A stretch of DNA of 64,000 bases from Caballeronia fortuita (GCF_001544835.2 NZ_FCNX02000002.1:62001-126000); one strand, 5' to 3'. Shown: positions 51,423-60,515, counted from the first letter of the stretch. The notes: generated by a model from the letters alone, not told the origin. Made by a program: numbers and translations.

Positions 51423-53804
51423 ATGCGCGCGGTATCGCGGTCCTTGCGGCAGCCGGCGGTCATCGTCTGGCTGTGCTTTCTCGCGGCGTGCGCGGCAATC
51501 ATCGCGCGCGCGCATTTTTCCGCCGACCTTTCCGCTTTCCTGCCGCGCGCGCCGAGCGAGCAGCAGCGCGTGCTCGTCGAGCAATTGCGCGATGGACTCG
51601 TATCGCGGCTGATTCTTGCCGGCGTCGAAGGCGGCGATGCGAACGGGCGCGCGGACGTATCGCGCAGGATCGCGGCGACGCTGCGCGGCGACAAGCGCTT
51701 TTCCGCGATCAACAATGGCGAGGCGAACGGACAGGCGCGCGACGAACGCTTCGTATTCGAACACCGTTATCAGTTGAGTTCGGCCGTGACACCGGAACGC
51801 TTCACCGAAGCCGGCCTGAAAGACGCGCTCGCCGACAGCCTCGATCTGCTCGCCTCGTCCGCCGGCATGATAACGAAAGACCTGCTGCCGCACGATCCGA
51901 CCGGCGAGGTCACCGCGCTCGTCAGCCGGCTCGACAGCGGCGCGCAACCGGCGATGCAGGACGGCGTGTGGGCATCGCGCGACGGAACGCGCGCCGTGTT
52001 GCTCGCGCAGACCGCAAGCGCCGGTTCAGACACCGACGCGCAAGCAGCCGCGATCGCCGCGATCCGCGCCGCGTTCGCACAGGCCGCGCCGGGCGCGACG
52101 CCGTATCGCCTTTTACTGACGGGGCCGGGCGTGATCGCCGTCGAAACGCGCGACACCATCATGCGCGACGTGCGCTGGCTGTCGGCGGCGAGCATCGTGC
52201 TGATCGTCGTGCTGCTGCTCGCGGTGTATCGCTCGGTGCCGACGCTGCTGCTCGGCCTGATGCCCGTCATGTCGGGCGTCGCGGCGGGGGTGGCCGCCGT
52301 GAGCCTCGCGTTCGGCACCGTGCACGGCCTCACGCTCGGCTTCGGCACGACGTTGATCGGCGAAGCCGTCGACTATTCGATCTATCTCTTCGTGCAATCG
52401 GCGGGCGTGCGTTTCGACGGAAGACGCGAATCGCTGAAAGACTGGGTCGCGAGCTTCTGGCCGACGATCCGCCTCGGCGTGCTGACGTCGATCTGCGGGT
52501 TCGCGTCGATGCTCTTCTCCGGCTTTCCGGGCCTCGTGCAACTCGGGCTGTATTCGATCGTCGGTCTGTCGACGGCGGGCATCGTCACGCGTTTCGTGCT
52601 GCCGCATCTGTTGCCGCAAGGCTTCGCGATCCGCGACGTCTCGCGGCTCGGCAATCTGCTCGCGCGACTCGCCGCGCGCGCCTCGCGTCTGCGCGTGGCG
52701 CTCGCCGTGCTGCTTCTCGCGGCGGCGGCGGCGCTTTTGATGCAGCGCCACGGCTTGTGGAGCCAGGAATTGGCCGCGCTCAGTCCAGTGCCGAAAGCGA
52801 GCCAGGATCTCGACGAACGCCTGCGCGCGGATGTCGGCGCGCCGGACGTGCGCTATCTCGTCGTGGTGTCGGCGGCGAGCGAGCAGGCCGCGCTCGAACG
52901 CGCCGAAGCGCTCGCGCGGCAGTTGCAGCCGCTTGCCGACGCGCATGTGATTGCCGGTTTCGAAAGCCCCGCGCAGTATTTGCCGAGCGATGCCGCGCAG
53001 CGTGCGCGCATTGCGAGCCTGCCCGCCGCCGATGTCCTGCGCGCGCGGCTCGCGCTCGCCCTGCACGATCAGACGATCCGTGTGAAGCCCGAGGTTTTCG
53101 AGCCTTTCATCGCGGATACCGAAGCGGCCCGCGCGCAGCCGCTTCTGCGACGCGCCGATCTGCAAGGCACGTCGATGGCGCTCGGCGTCGATTCGCTTCT
53201 CACCGAACGCGACGGCCGCTGGACCGCGATGCTGCCGCTGCGCGCGCCGCAAGGCTCGGACGTGCAGGCGCAGAAGATTCGCGCGGCGGTCACCGCATCG
53301 CGCGTGCCGGACGCGCTTTTCGTCGATATGAAAGCCGAAGCCGATCACCTCTATCAGAACTACGTGCACGAGGACATTCGCCTGTCGCTCGGCGGATTCG
53401 CCGCGATCGTCGTGCTCCTCGTGCTCGCGCTGCGCTCGCCGTTGCGCGCGGCGCGCACGCTCGCGCCGCTCGTCGCGGCGGTGATCGTCGTGATCGCGGG
53501 GCTGGCGCTCGCGGGCATGTCGCTCACGATCCTGCATCTGATCGGCATGTTGCTGATCGTCGCGGTCGGGTCGAACTACGCCCTTTTCTTCAACTATCGG
53601 GCGCACGCCGATGACAATGCGGTTTCGCCACAGACGCTCGTGTCGCTCGTGATCGCGAATCTCGCGACGGTGCTCGGCTTCGGCCTGCTCGCGCTGTCCA
53701 ATGTGCCGATGCTGAAAACCTTTGGCCTGACAGTCGGCCCCGGCGCGATCCTGGCGCTGCTGTTCTCGGCGATCCTCGCGCCGCGTTCGGACTTGTCGCG
53801 ATGA
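51423..53804 (+). CDS. MMPL-type RND exporter
   Basis: A 793-residue RND-superfamily transporter of the MMPL group: a large periplasmic domain after helix 1, a helix block near residues 240-410, a second periplasmic domain and a final helix block. GTTLIGEAVDYSIYLFVQSA and VAVGSNYALFFNYRA are the paired helix-4-type motifs. It likely moves the polyene-lipid from the inner membrane to the LolA-like carrier. Its stop overlaps the deacetylase start by ATGA. Confidence 0.92.
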   Translation: MRAVSRSLRQPAVIVWLCFLAACAAIIARAHFSADLSAFLPRAPSEQQRVLVEQLRDGLVSRLILAGVEGGDANGRADVSRRIAATLRGDKRFSAINNGEANGQARDERFVFEHRYQLSSAVTPERFTEAGLKDALADSLDLLASSAGMITKDLLPHDPTGEVTALVSRLDSGAQPAMQDGVWASRDGTRAVLLAQTASAGSDTDAQAAAIAAIRAAFAQAAPGATPYRLLLTGPGVIAVETRDTIMRDVRWLSAASIVLIVVLLLAVYRSVPTLLLGLMPVMSGVAAGVAAVSLAFGTVHGLTLGFGTTLIGEAVDYSIYLFVQSAGVRFDGRRESLKDWVASFWPTIRLGVLTSICGFASMLFSGFPGLVQLGLYSIVGLSTAGIVTRFVLPHLLPQGFAIRDVSRLGNLLARLAARASRLRVALAVLLLAAAAALLMQRHGLWSQELAALSPVPKASQDLDERLRADVGAPDVRYLVVVSAASEQAALERAEALARQLQPLADAHVIAGFESPAQYLPSDAAQRARIASLPAADVLRARLALALHDQTIRVKPEVFEPFIADTEAARAQPLLRRADLQGTSMALGVDSLLTERDGRWTAMLPLRAPQGSDVQAQKIRAAVTASRVPDALFVDMKAEADHLYQNYVHEDIRLSLGGFAAIVVLLVLALRSPLRAARTLAPLVAAVIVVIAGLALAGMSLTILHLIGMLLIVAVGSNYALFFNYRAHADDNAVSPQTLVSLVIANLATVLGFGLLALSNVPMLKTFGLTVGPGAILALLFSAILAPRSDLSR

Positions 53805-54613
53805 ACGCGCCCGGCAGGCCGCGCCGCTGGACGCCGACGCCGCTGATCGGCGGCGCGGCGGCCGTGCACGCCGGCGCGCTCGCGTCGTGGCTGGCCGCGC
53901 CCGCGACGTGGCCGTGGGCGGCAGGCGGCGTGATCGCGTCGCATCTCGCGCTGACGGCGGCGGGACTCTGGCCGCGAAGCGCATTGCTCGGCCACAACTG
54001 GACGAGGCTGCCCGAATCGGCAAACGCAAGCATCGCCATCACCATCGACGACGGTCCCGATCCCGATGTCACGCCGCGCGTGCTCGATCTGCTCGATACG
54101 CATCGCGCGCGGGCGACGTTCTTCTGCATCGGCGAACGGGCGCGCGCGCATCCGGAAGTCGTCGAGGCGATCGTCGCGCGCGGGCATGCCGTCGAGAATC
54201 ACAGCGAGCGGCATCGGCATTATTTTTCGTTGATGGGACCGCGCGCGTTGCGGAGCGAAATCAACGCGGCGCAGACGACGCTTGGCGAGATCGCGGGCGC
54301 AAAGCCGCTCTTCTTCCGCGCTCCGGCGGGATTGCGCAATCCGTTTCTCGAGCCCGTGTTGTGCGGGCTGGGCCTGCATCTCGCGAGCTGGACGCGGCGC
54401 GGTTTCGATACGCGCACGGGCGATGCATCGCTCGTCGCGCGCCGCTTGCTCGATGGCCTTGCATCACGCGACATTCTGCTCGTCCACGACGGCCACGCCG
54501 CGACAGACGCGCACGGCGCGCCTGTGATACTCGCCGCGCTCGACACGGTGTTGCGCGCGGCGTCGGATCGCGGACTTGCGACGGTCACGTTGCGCGAGGC
54601 GATTGTCGGCTAG
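53801..54613 (+). CDS. polysaccharide deacetylase (NodB) family protein
   Basis: A 270-residue protein with two N-terminal hydrophobic segments (to about residue 60) and a NodB domain. ITIDDGPDPDVT carries the metal/base aspartates, ENHSERHRHY the zinc histidines, and FFRAPAGLRNP and LVHDGH later motifs. It would remove an acetyl group from a sugar at the periplasmic face. It is coupled to the exporter (ATGA). Together with the GT2 it suggests that the polyene carries an amino-sugar or glycolipid head group, which is inference. Confidence 0.9.
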   Translation: MNAPGRPRRWTPTPLIGGAAAVHAGALASWLAAPATWPWAAGGVIASHLALTAAGLWPRSALLGHNWTRLPESANASIAITIDDGPDPDVTPRVLDLLDTHRARATFFCIGERARAHPEVVEAIVARGHAVENHSERHRHYFSLMGPRALRSEINAAQTTLGEIAGAKPLFFRAPAGLRNPFLEPVLCGLGLHLASWTRRGFDTRTGDASLVARRLLDGLASRDILLVHDGHAATDAHGAPVILAALDTVLRAASDRGLATVTLREAIVG

Positions 54614-54645
54614 ACTGCGCGGACCCTCAATCGACCTTCGCCCGC

Positions 54646-55314
54646 ATGGTGCCGAACGCGCTCATCGAAACCGTCAGCCGTCCGTATCGCGCGGCGGGCC
54701 GCTTCGCGTGGCATTTCGCATCGGCGAAGCTGCGGCACGATCCGTTTTTCGCTCACGTCCTCGCGCACGGCCTGATTCCCGACGGCGCGCGCATCCTCGA
54801 TCTCGGCAGCGGCCAGGGTCTGCTCGCCGCGTGGCTGTTCGGCGCGCACGCGTGGCATCGGCATGAGGGAGGCGCGTGGCCCGCGCACTGGCCCGCGCCA
54901 GCCGAGCCGTCGTCGATTCACGGCATCGAACTGACGCGGCGCGATGTGGACCGCGCGCGCATCGCATTGCGGGCACACGAGGCGCGCGTGCGCTTCGTGT
55001 GCGACGTGCTCCATTACGTCGATGCCCACGCGCAGGCCGCGATCCTTCATCGCGTGAGGGCGAACCTCGCCGTCGACGGCATGCTCCTGCTGCGCGTCAG
55101 CGACGCCGCCGCCGGCTGGCGCGCGCACCTCGATCGCGCCGTCGATTTCGGCATGCAGATCGCCCGGTCGGGACGCACGAGCGGCCTCACGGTCCGCAGC
55201 GAGGCGCAATGGCTCAAGCTGCTCGGCGAGCTGCGTTTCGACGTAACCATCCGGCCGATGGGCAACGGCACGCACCACGCCAATCGCCTGCTGATCGCGC
55301 GGCCCGCCCGCTGA
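54646..55314 (+). CDS. SAM-dependent methyltransferase of the aryl polyene-type cluster
   Basis: A 222-residue class I methyltransferase with the SAM loop ILDLGSGQGLLAAWLFG and a later acidic FVCDVLHYVD. It resembles ApeA-like proteins that may O-methylate the aryl head. It starts 32 bases after the deacetylase stop. Its stop codon TGA is inside the first unit of a 10-base tandem repeat. No transmembrane segment is visible. Confidence 0.88.
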   Translation: MVPNALIETVSRPYRAAGRFAWHFASAKLRHDPFFAHVLAHGLIPDGARILDLGSGQGLLAAWLFGAHAWHRHEGGAWPAHWPAPAEPSSIHGIELTRRDVDRARIALRAHEARVRFVCDVLHYVDAHAQAAILHRVRANLAVDGMLLLRVSDAAAGWRAHLDRAVDFGMQIARSGRTSGLTVRSEAQWLKLLGELRFDVTIRPMGNGTHHANRLLIARPAR

Positions 55315-55380
55315 GGTCCGCTTAGGTCCGCTTAGGTCCGCTTAGGTCCGCTTAGGTCCGCTTGGGTCCGCTTGGGTCTG
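55311..55380. repeat. 10-base tandem repeat before the ketosynthase gene
   Basis: Seven head-to-tail copies of a 10-base unit, consensus CTTAGGTCCG. The first reads CTGAGGTCCG and contains the methyltransferase stop; the last two have drifted (CTTGGGTCCG, CTTGGGTCTG). A -10-like TACAAT lies 25 bases beyond (55405-55410) before the GTG-started ketosynthase. The period is near one helical turn, so copies would lie on one face. It could be a slipping array or a protein-binding array. Confidence 0.85.
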
Positions 55381-55454
55381 CGCGGTCCGAAAGGCTCGGT
55401 TTGTTACAATTCATCGAATTCGAACGACGTCGGACTTAGGGAAACGAGCCCGTA

Positions 55455-56669
55455 GTGAATCCTCTTCTGCTTACGCATTTCACCGCGACGAGTTGCGCGG
55501 GGCGCGGCCTCGACGCGACGCTCGCCGCGCTCACCGAAGCGCGCAGCGGCCTTGCGCGATGCGACTTCGAGGGCGCCGCGCTCGACACGTTCACGGGCCG
55601 CGTCGCGGGCGTCGAAGATGCGCCGGTGCGCGCGGACCTCGCCGAATTCGACTGCCGCAACAATCGTCTCGCGCAACTCGCGCTGCTTGAGGACGGCTTC
55701 GAGGCACGCGTGCGCGACGCGATCGCACGTTGCGGCGCGGGGCGCGTCGGCGTGTTCATGGGCACGAGCACGGCGGGCATTCTCGAAACCGAACTCGCCT
55801 ACCAGCGCCGCGATGCGCAGACCGGCGCGCTGCCCGCCGATTTCGATTACGCCAGCACGCACAATCCCTATTCGCTCGCCGCGTTCGTGCGCGCGTATTT
55901 CGGCTTGCGCGGGCCGGCGGTGTCGGTGTCGTCGGCGTGTTCGTCGGGCGCGAAAGTGTTCGGCTCGGCGCGGCGCATGCTGGAAACCGGCTTGATCGAT
56001 GCAGCCGTGGTCGGCGGCGTCGATACGCTCTGTCTCACGACGCTCTACGGCTTCAATTCGCTCGAACTGCTGGCGCCGGGTCCGTGCAAGCCGTTCGACG
56101 TGAAGCGCGACGGCATTTCCATCGGCGAGGCGGCGGCGTTCGCGCTGCTCGAACGCGAGCCGTCCGCTCACGCCGCTCACACTGAAGACGACGCGATCCT
56201 TCTGCTCGGTATCGGCGAATCGAGCGATGCGTATCACATGTCGTCGCCGCATCCCGAAGGACTCGGCGCGCGCATCGCGATGGAACAGGCGCTCGCGAGC
56301 GCCGGTCTCGCCGCCGCCGACATCGGCTATGTGAATCTCCACGGCACCGCCACGCCCAGCAACGACGCCGCCGAAAGCCGCGCGCTGACGAGCCTGTTCG
56401 ACCGCGTGCCGTGCAGCTCCACGAAGGGCGCGACCGGTCATACGCTCGGCGCGGCGGGCGCGCTCGAAGCGGTGATCGCGGCGCTCGCGTTGCGGCATCG
56501 GGTCATTCCGGCGGGCGTCAACACGAGCGAGCCGGACCCCGCGCTCGGTCTCGACTACGTTTTGACGACGCGCGCCGCGCCGCTTCGCGCGGTGTTGTCC
56601 AACTCGTTCGGCTTCGGCGGAACGAACTGCAGTCTCGTGTTCGGGCGCAAGGGAGCGGTATCGGCATGA
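55455..56669 (+). CDS. apeO: beta-ketoacyl-ACP synthase (ApeO-like)
   Basis: A 404-residue ketosynthase with a complete catalytic triad: Cys162 in SSACSSGAKVFG, His296 in NLHGTATPSND and His329 in KGATGHTLG. It condenses malonyl-ACP onto the growing polyene. The start is GTG at 55455. It overlaps the chain-length-factor gene by ATGA, the expected partner in an ApeO-ApeC heterodimer. A tandem repeat and possible promoter lie upstream, so it may be transcribed separately from the exporter genes. Confidence 0.93.
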   Translation: MNPLLLTHFTATSCAGRGLDATLAALTEARSGLARCDFEGAALDTFTGRVAGVEDAPVRADLAEFDCRNNRLAQLALLEDGFEARVRDAIARCGAGRVGVFMGTSTAGILETELAYQRRDAQTGALPADFDYASTHNPYSLAAFVRAYFGLRGPAVSVSSACSSGAKVFGSARRMLETGLIDAAVVGGVDTLCLTTLYGFNSLELLAPGPCKPFDVKRDGISIGEAAAFALLEREPSAHAAHTEDDAILLLGIGESSDAYHMSSPHPEGLGARIAMEQALASAGLAAADIGYVNLHGTATPSNDAAESRALTSLFDRVPCSSTKGATGHTLGAAGALEAVIAALALRHRVIPAGVNTSEPDPALGLDYVLTTRAAPLRAVLSNSFGFGGTNCSLVFGRKGAVSA

Positions 56670-57463
56670 CTTCATTGCGTGCGTATATTGAAGGCGTCGG
56701 CGTAGTGGGGCCGGGACTGACTAACTGGTCTCATGCCGCCGACGTGCTCGCGCAACGCAGCGCGCTCGACGTGGCAAGGACCGTGTTGCCCGCGCCCGCA
56801 AGCTTGCCTTCCGCCGAGCGGCGGCGCACCGGACCGGTCGTGCGTGCGGCGCTCGCGGCGGCGCACGAAGCGGTCGCGCAGAGCGCGCGCGATGCCGCGA
56901 CGCTCGCCGCCGTGTTCGCGGCATCGGGCGGCGATGGCGGCAATTTCCACGCGATCTGCGAAACCCTCGCGAGCGACGATCCGCAACTCTCGCCGACGCG
57001 CTTTCACAACTCCGTCCATAACGCGCCCGCGGGCTACTGGAGCATCGCGACGCGCGCGATGGCGGCATCGAACGTGCTCTGCGCCTATGACGGCAGCTTC
57101 GCGGCGGGGCTGCTGGAGAGTCTCGCGCAAGTGAGCGTCGATGGAACCGCGACCTTGCTCGTCGCCTACGACACGGATTATCCCGAGCCGTTGCGCCGCG
57201 TGCGCCCGATCACCGACGCATTCGGCGTCGCGCTGGTTCTCGCGCCGCAAGAGAACGAGCGGACGCTCGCGCGTATCGAAGCGCGTCTCTCGGACGCGAA
57301 CGCATTCACTTTCGCCGATGCCGCGCTCGAAGCGCTGCGTCTGTCGAATCCCGCCGCGCGCGCCCTGCCTTTGCTCGATGCGTTGGCGCGCGGCGTGGCA
57401 TCGAATGTCGTGCTCGATTATCTCGACGGCACGCAGCTTGCCGTCGATATCGCTCCGTCATGA
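56666..57463 (+). CDS. apeC: ketosynthase chain-length factor (ApeC-like)
   Basis: A 265-residue ketosynthase-like protein lacking the active-site cysteine; the conserved HNSVHNAPAGYWSIA stretch is typical of chain-length factors that pair with ApeO. It would form an inactive half of the heterodimer and set polyene length. Both ends overlap neighbours by ATGA. The C-terminal region is shorter than in full ketosynthases, as is usual for this partner. Confidence 0.9.
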   Translation: MTSLRAYIEGVGVVGPGLTNWSHAADVLAQRSALDVARTVLPAPASLPSAERRRTGPVVRAALAAAHEAVAQSARDAATLAAVFAASGGDGGNFHAICETLASDDPQLSPTRFHNSVHNAPAGYWSIATRAMAASNVLCAYDGSFAAGLLESLAQVSVDGTATLLVAYDTDYPEPLRRVRPITDAFGVALVLAPQENERTLARIEARLSDANAFTFADAALEALRLSNPAARALPLLDALARGVASNVVLDYLDGTQLAVDIAPS

Positions 57464-57903
57464 TGCTCGATCGCGACTGGATCGCCGCGCGCATTCCGCA
57501 CGACGGCGGGATGTGTCTGCTCGACGCGGTTCTCGCGTGGGACGCGCACCGCATCCGCTGCACGGCGACGAGCCATCTTCGCCCCGATAATCCGTTGCGC
57601 TCGAAGGGCCGGCTCGCGTCGGTATGCGGCATCGAATACGCGGCGCAGGCGATGGCGACGCATGGCGCGCTAGTCGGCGCGAACGAAGCGAAACCGCGTG
57701 TGGGCATGCTGACGAGCTTGCGCGGCGTGGCGCTGCATGTCGAACGGCTCGATACGCTCGACGGTCCGCTCGATATCGAAGCCGAGCGCATCGGCGGCGA
57801 TGCGAGCACGGTGCTGTATCGCTTCGCTGTTCACTGCGCCGGCCAGTTGCTTTTGAGCGGACGCGCCGCCGTGATTCTCGACGCGGCTCGGAAAGCCGGT
57901 TAG
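57460..57903 (+). CDS. apeP: 3-hydroxyacyl-ACP dehydratase (ApeP-like)
   Basis: A 147-residue hot-dog dehydratase of the ApeP type. The catalytic His14 is in IPHDGGMCLLD and the acidic partner Glu59 is in GIEYAAQAMATHG. It removes water to give the conjugated double bonds. It overlaps the chain-length-factor gene by ATGATG. It is the second dehydratase of the cluster besides the fused domain in the ligase. Its TAG stop overlaps the stop of the convergent methyltransferase. Confidence 0.92.
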   Translation: MMLDRDWIAARIPHDGGMCLLDAVLAWDAHRIRCTATSHLRPDNPLRSKGRLASVCGIEYAAQAMATHGALVGANEAKPRVGMLTSLRGVALHVERLDTLDGPLDIEAERIGGDASTVLYRFAVHCAGQLLLSGRAAVILDAARKAG

Positions 57904-58667
57904 ATCGCCGGTTTCGTCGCGCAATAAGCGGAAAAGATGCCGAGTTCGACATCGCGGCGCACGTCCGCGAAACCCGCGCGCCGGATCGCGGCGATAACGG
58001 CATCGGGCGGCACGCAGGCCTCGATCGTGTCCCAGTAATAGCGCATCAGTTCGACGCTTTCCCCTTTCTTCCCGACGATGCGCGCGATCATCGGCACGAC
58101 GCCGCGCATATAGAACTTCAACGCGGCGACGCCGACGCCGTGCGCGGGCCGCGTGATCTCCAGCACGCAAAGACGCCCGCCGGGCGCGAGCACACGGAAG
58201 TATTCGTCGAAGGCCTTCGCGAGATCGCTCACGTGGCGCAGCGCGAAGCCCATGCTCAGGAAATCGTAGGCGTTGCTGTCGCACGGCAGATTTTCGGCGG
58301 TGCCGATGCGCGTCTCGACGCCGGCCGGCAGACGCGCCTCGCCGACCATGCCCGGACTCGGATCGACGCCCGTGACGAGCGCGGGATCGCCCGTGATCGC
58401 GACGGCTTCTTTCGTGACGAGCCCCGTTCCCATGCCGACATCGAGTACCCGCATGCCGCGCGACAATCCCGCCGAACGTAGCGCGCGATTGCGATACCAC
58501 GGGCCGGAGCCGAACGCCATCGCGCGTTCGATCGCGTCATAGTCGGAGGCGGTTCGGTCGAAGATGCCGCGCAGCCAGAGGCGCCGTTTCGATTCGTCGG
58601 CGTAGTAGGACGTGAGAGGTTCGTGCGGGGGTTCGTGGTCGATCGGGTCGCGGCTGGGGAAGGTCAT
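57900..58667 (-). CDS. UbiE-like SAM-dependent methyltransferase
   Basis: A 255-residue class I methyltransferase resembling UbiE/MenG: GIFDRTASDYDAIER, VLDVGMGTGLVTKEA, NLPCDSNAYDFLSMGFALRH and GGRLCVLEITRP. GGAGACTGC precedes the ATG at 58667. It converges on the last pigment gene with overlapping stop codons and is not in that operon, yet it may methylate a quinone or the polyene. The true ubiE of the genome probably lies elsewhere. Function remains inferred. Confidence 0.87.
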   Translation of the reverse strand: MTFPSRDPIDHEPPHEPLTSYYADESKRRLWLRGIFDRTASDYDAIERAMAFGSGPWYRNRALRSAGLSRGMRVLDVGMGTGLVTKEAVAITGDPALVTGVDPSPGMVGEARLPAGVETRIGTAENLPCDSNAYDFLSMGFALRHVSDLAKAFDEYFRVLAPGGRLCVLEITRPAHGVGVAALKFYMRGVVPMIARIVGKKGESVELMRYYWDTIEACVPPDAVIAAIRRAGFADVRRDVELGIFSAYCATKPAI

Positions 58668-58831
58668 GCAGTCTCCGTTTTCTCGCGCAGCCGTGGATCG
58701 TGGTTCGATCCGCAAAGATCACTCTCACACGGCTGCCGCGATGCAGAAATGCCTGGAACGACTTTGAATTATGGATGCAACGTGCTTAATACCATAATTC
58801 GATGTCTTTCCTTTGCGCGCGGAAGACTTCG

Positions 58832-59539
58832 CTAGTCGGGCAACGCGGCCAGCGCATTCGCCGCCGTCCCGGCTGTGACGGTTCCTGGATTCGCGAGCTG
58901 CGGCGTCATCTTCGGCACCGGCACCGGCGCTGGAAACGACCGGCGCGACCGCGTCATCGTATTGCGCACGCGATGCTCCGGGCGGCTCAACATCCCGCCA
59001 CCGACGAGCGCGACGAACGACGCGATCAGCGGCACCGCGAGCAGCATCGTCGCGAACTTGAAGAGGCCGAGCTTCAACGGACTGCGCGAAGCCCATGCGG
59101 ACCACCCGAGCGCGAAGCCGAGATACGCGATGCCCGCCGGCGCGCCCGCGAGTTCCGGCATGCCGATACGCTGCGCGAGCGGCATCGGAAAAACGAGAAC
59201 GAAGAGCACGATGCTCGACATCGCGTGAACGAGCAGCGCGTGCCGCCGCTTGACAAGGCCCGCGATCGACCAGAGCGCCAGCACGAGCACGAACGGCGGA
59301 CACGCAGCGACGACCGCCACGAGCGCGAGATACACCACGACGCCGCTCATGAGATTGCGCAGATATCCTTCCGACGACGCGTAATACACCATGTATCCCG
59401 CCGCGATCGACGCCACGCACGCGACGAAAGCCGCGGTGCCAGCCTGCCCGTCCGGCGAAACGGCGAGCCGCAACAACAGAAGACTCGTGAAGCCGACGAG
59501 ATAGACCAGAAACCGCACAACCGAAAAACGCTGTTTCAT
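58832..59539 (-). CDS. multi-pass membrane protein of unknown function
   Basis: A 235-residue hydrophobic protein with about seven predicted helices and a Pro-rich, Thr/Ala-rich polar tail from ~residue 185. AAAGGGG precedes the ATG at 59539. I recognise no family motif. It lies alone between the methyltransferase and flavin-reductase-like genes, with a possible promoter region upstream. Confidence 0.75.
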   Translation of the reverse strand: MKQRFSVVRFLVYLVGFTSLLLLRLAVSPDGQAGTAAFVACVASIAAGYMVYYASSEGYLRNLMSGVVVYLALVAVVAACPPFVLVLALWSIAGLVKRRHALLVHAMSSIVLFVLVFPMPLAQRIGMPELAGAPAGIAYLGFALGWSAWASRSPLKLGLFKFATMLLAVPLIASFVALVGGGMLSRPEHRVRNTMTRSRRSFPAPVPVPKMTPQLANPGTVTAGTAANALAALPD

Positions 59540-59741
59540 ACCGCACCCCTTTCCCCTGATGGTGCGAACGGTCGTCACAACGGTCTCGCACTGCCCGAAA
59601 CCTTATGCAACCAGTTCTTGCCCATCCATCGCCCGCGTCCGAATTCGCATGACGGATCGCGCGCGCAAAAGCGCCGCCGCGAATAGCCTTTCGGTCTTTC
59701 GCGGTCGTCGGCTCTTTATCGACGGGAAAACGGGGAATCTT

Positions 59742-59761
59742 TAGCCCTTCATGACGGGCTA
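59742..59761 (-). terminator. weak hairpin after the flavin reductase-like gene
   Basis: A 6-base stem TAGCCC/GGGCTA with an 8-base loop, 20 bases past the stop on the minus strand. It is followed by AAGATT rather than a T-run, so termination is uncertain. Confidence 0.35.
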
Positions 59762-59781
59762 GAGGTGAGGCACCAGACGCA

Positions 59782-60363
59782 TCAGCGCGGCAGCGGCCTG
59801 GCCTGCTCCATCGACGATGCGCGCACGAACTTGCCCGCGCCCAGATGGTGAATGGTGTGCAGCGGCTGATTCGTTTCGTCGATGCTCCAGTGGCCATCGA
59901 CGAACACGCGCGCATCGGCGGCGGCCGCGACGACTTCGGCGAAACACGTGTCGTACGCGTCTTCGGTGTGCTTCTCGTCGATGAGTCTGCATTCGAGCCA
60001 CGCCGCGCAGTTCGTCTCGATGAGCGGCAGCCCGAGCACAGGTCCGGTGACCGTGTCGATGCCGAAGGTGGCGAACTTGTCGATGTCGCGCCCGCTCGTC
60101 GAGCCGACCGCGTAAGTGAGATCGATCATCGCCGCACCCGGCACGATGACGCCAAACGTGCCACTCGCGGCGGCGAGTTCGCGTGTGTACGTGCTCTTGT
60201 CGATCACGACGGCGATGCGCGGCGGCGTGAACTCGACGGGCATCGACCAGGCGGCGGCCATCACGTTGCGGCGTCCGCCGTGCGCGCTCGTGACGAGAAC
60301 GGTCGGGCCATGATTGATGAGACGGCTGGCGTGTTCCAGCTTGACGGGACGAAAGTGGCTCAT
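59782..60363 (-). CDS. flavin reductase-like, FMN-binding split-barrel protein
   Basis: A 193-residue protein of the flavin reductase/FMN-binding split barrel family. TVLVTSAHGGRRNVMAAAW is the FMN-loop start, and FTPPRIAVVIDKSTYT and TFGVIVPG follow the family pattern. It may reduce or bind FMN with NAD(P)H. It is divergent from the PadR-reductase operon with its strong promoter, so it may share that metal or redox response, but it has no clear operator of its own. Confidence 0.9.
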   Translation of the reverse strand: MSHFRPVKLEHASRLINHGPTVLVTSAHGGRRNVMAAAWSMPVEFTPPRIAVVIDKSTYTRELAAASGTFGVIVPGAAMIDLTYAVGSTSGRDIDKFATFGIDTVTGPVLGLPLIETNCAAWLECRLIDEKHTEDAYDTCFAEVVAAAADARVFVDGHWSIDETNQPLHTIHHLGAGKFVRASSMEQARPLPR

Positions 60364-60451
60364 GGTTTATGTATGCAAAAGACGATTCGCGCAATTGTAT
60401 GCGGCGTACAAAATGCGCGTCGTCGCGTGCCAGGCGTCGACGAAAATCGAC

Positions 60452-60503
60452 TTGACAGACACTCTTACGATATATATCTTTAGATATGTTTTACGACATA
60501 TCT
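60452..60503 (+). promoter_or_regulatory. promoter and overlapping PadR-type operator
   Basis: A consensus -35 TTGACA (60452-60457) and TATCTT (60475-60480) with 17-base spacing. Overlapping are two dyads: ATATCT-TT-AGATAT (60474-60487) and AGATATG-N8-CATATCT (60482-60503). Three AGATAT-type half-sites cover the -10 and transcription start, suited to repression by the PadR protein encoded 13 bases downstream. Confidence 0.78.
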
Positions 60504-60515
60504 GGAGTGGCTCAC

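Noticed and set aside
52113..54029. A 638-codon minus-strand frame over the exporter gene
   Set aside because: Composition is extreme (Arg, Gln, Asp, His) and the plus-strand exporter with its membrane segments is clearly the real gene.
55311..55380. CRISPR array
   Set aside because: The units are 10 bases with no spacers and no cas genes are nearby, so it is a simple tandem repeat.
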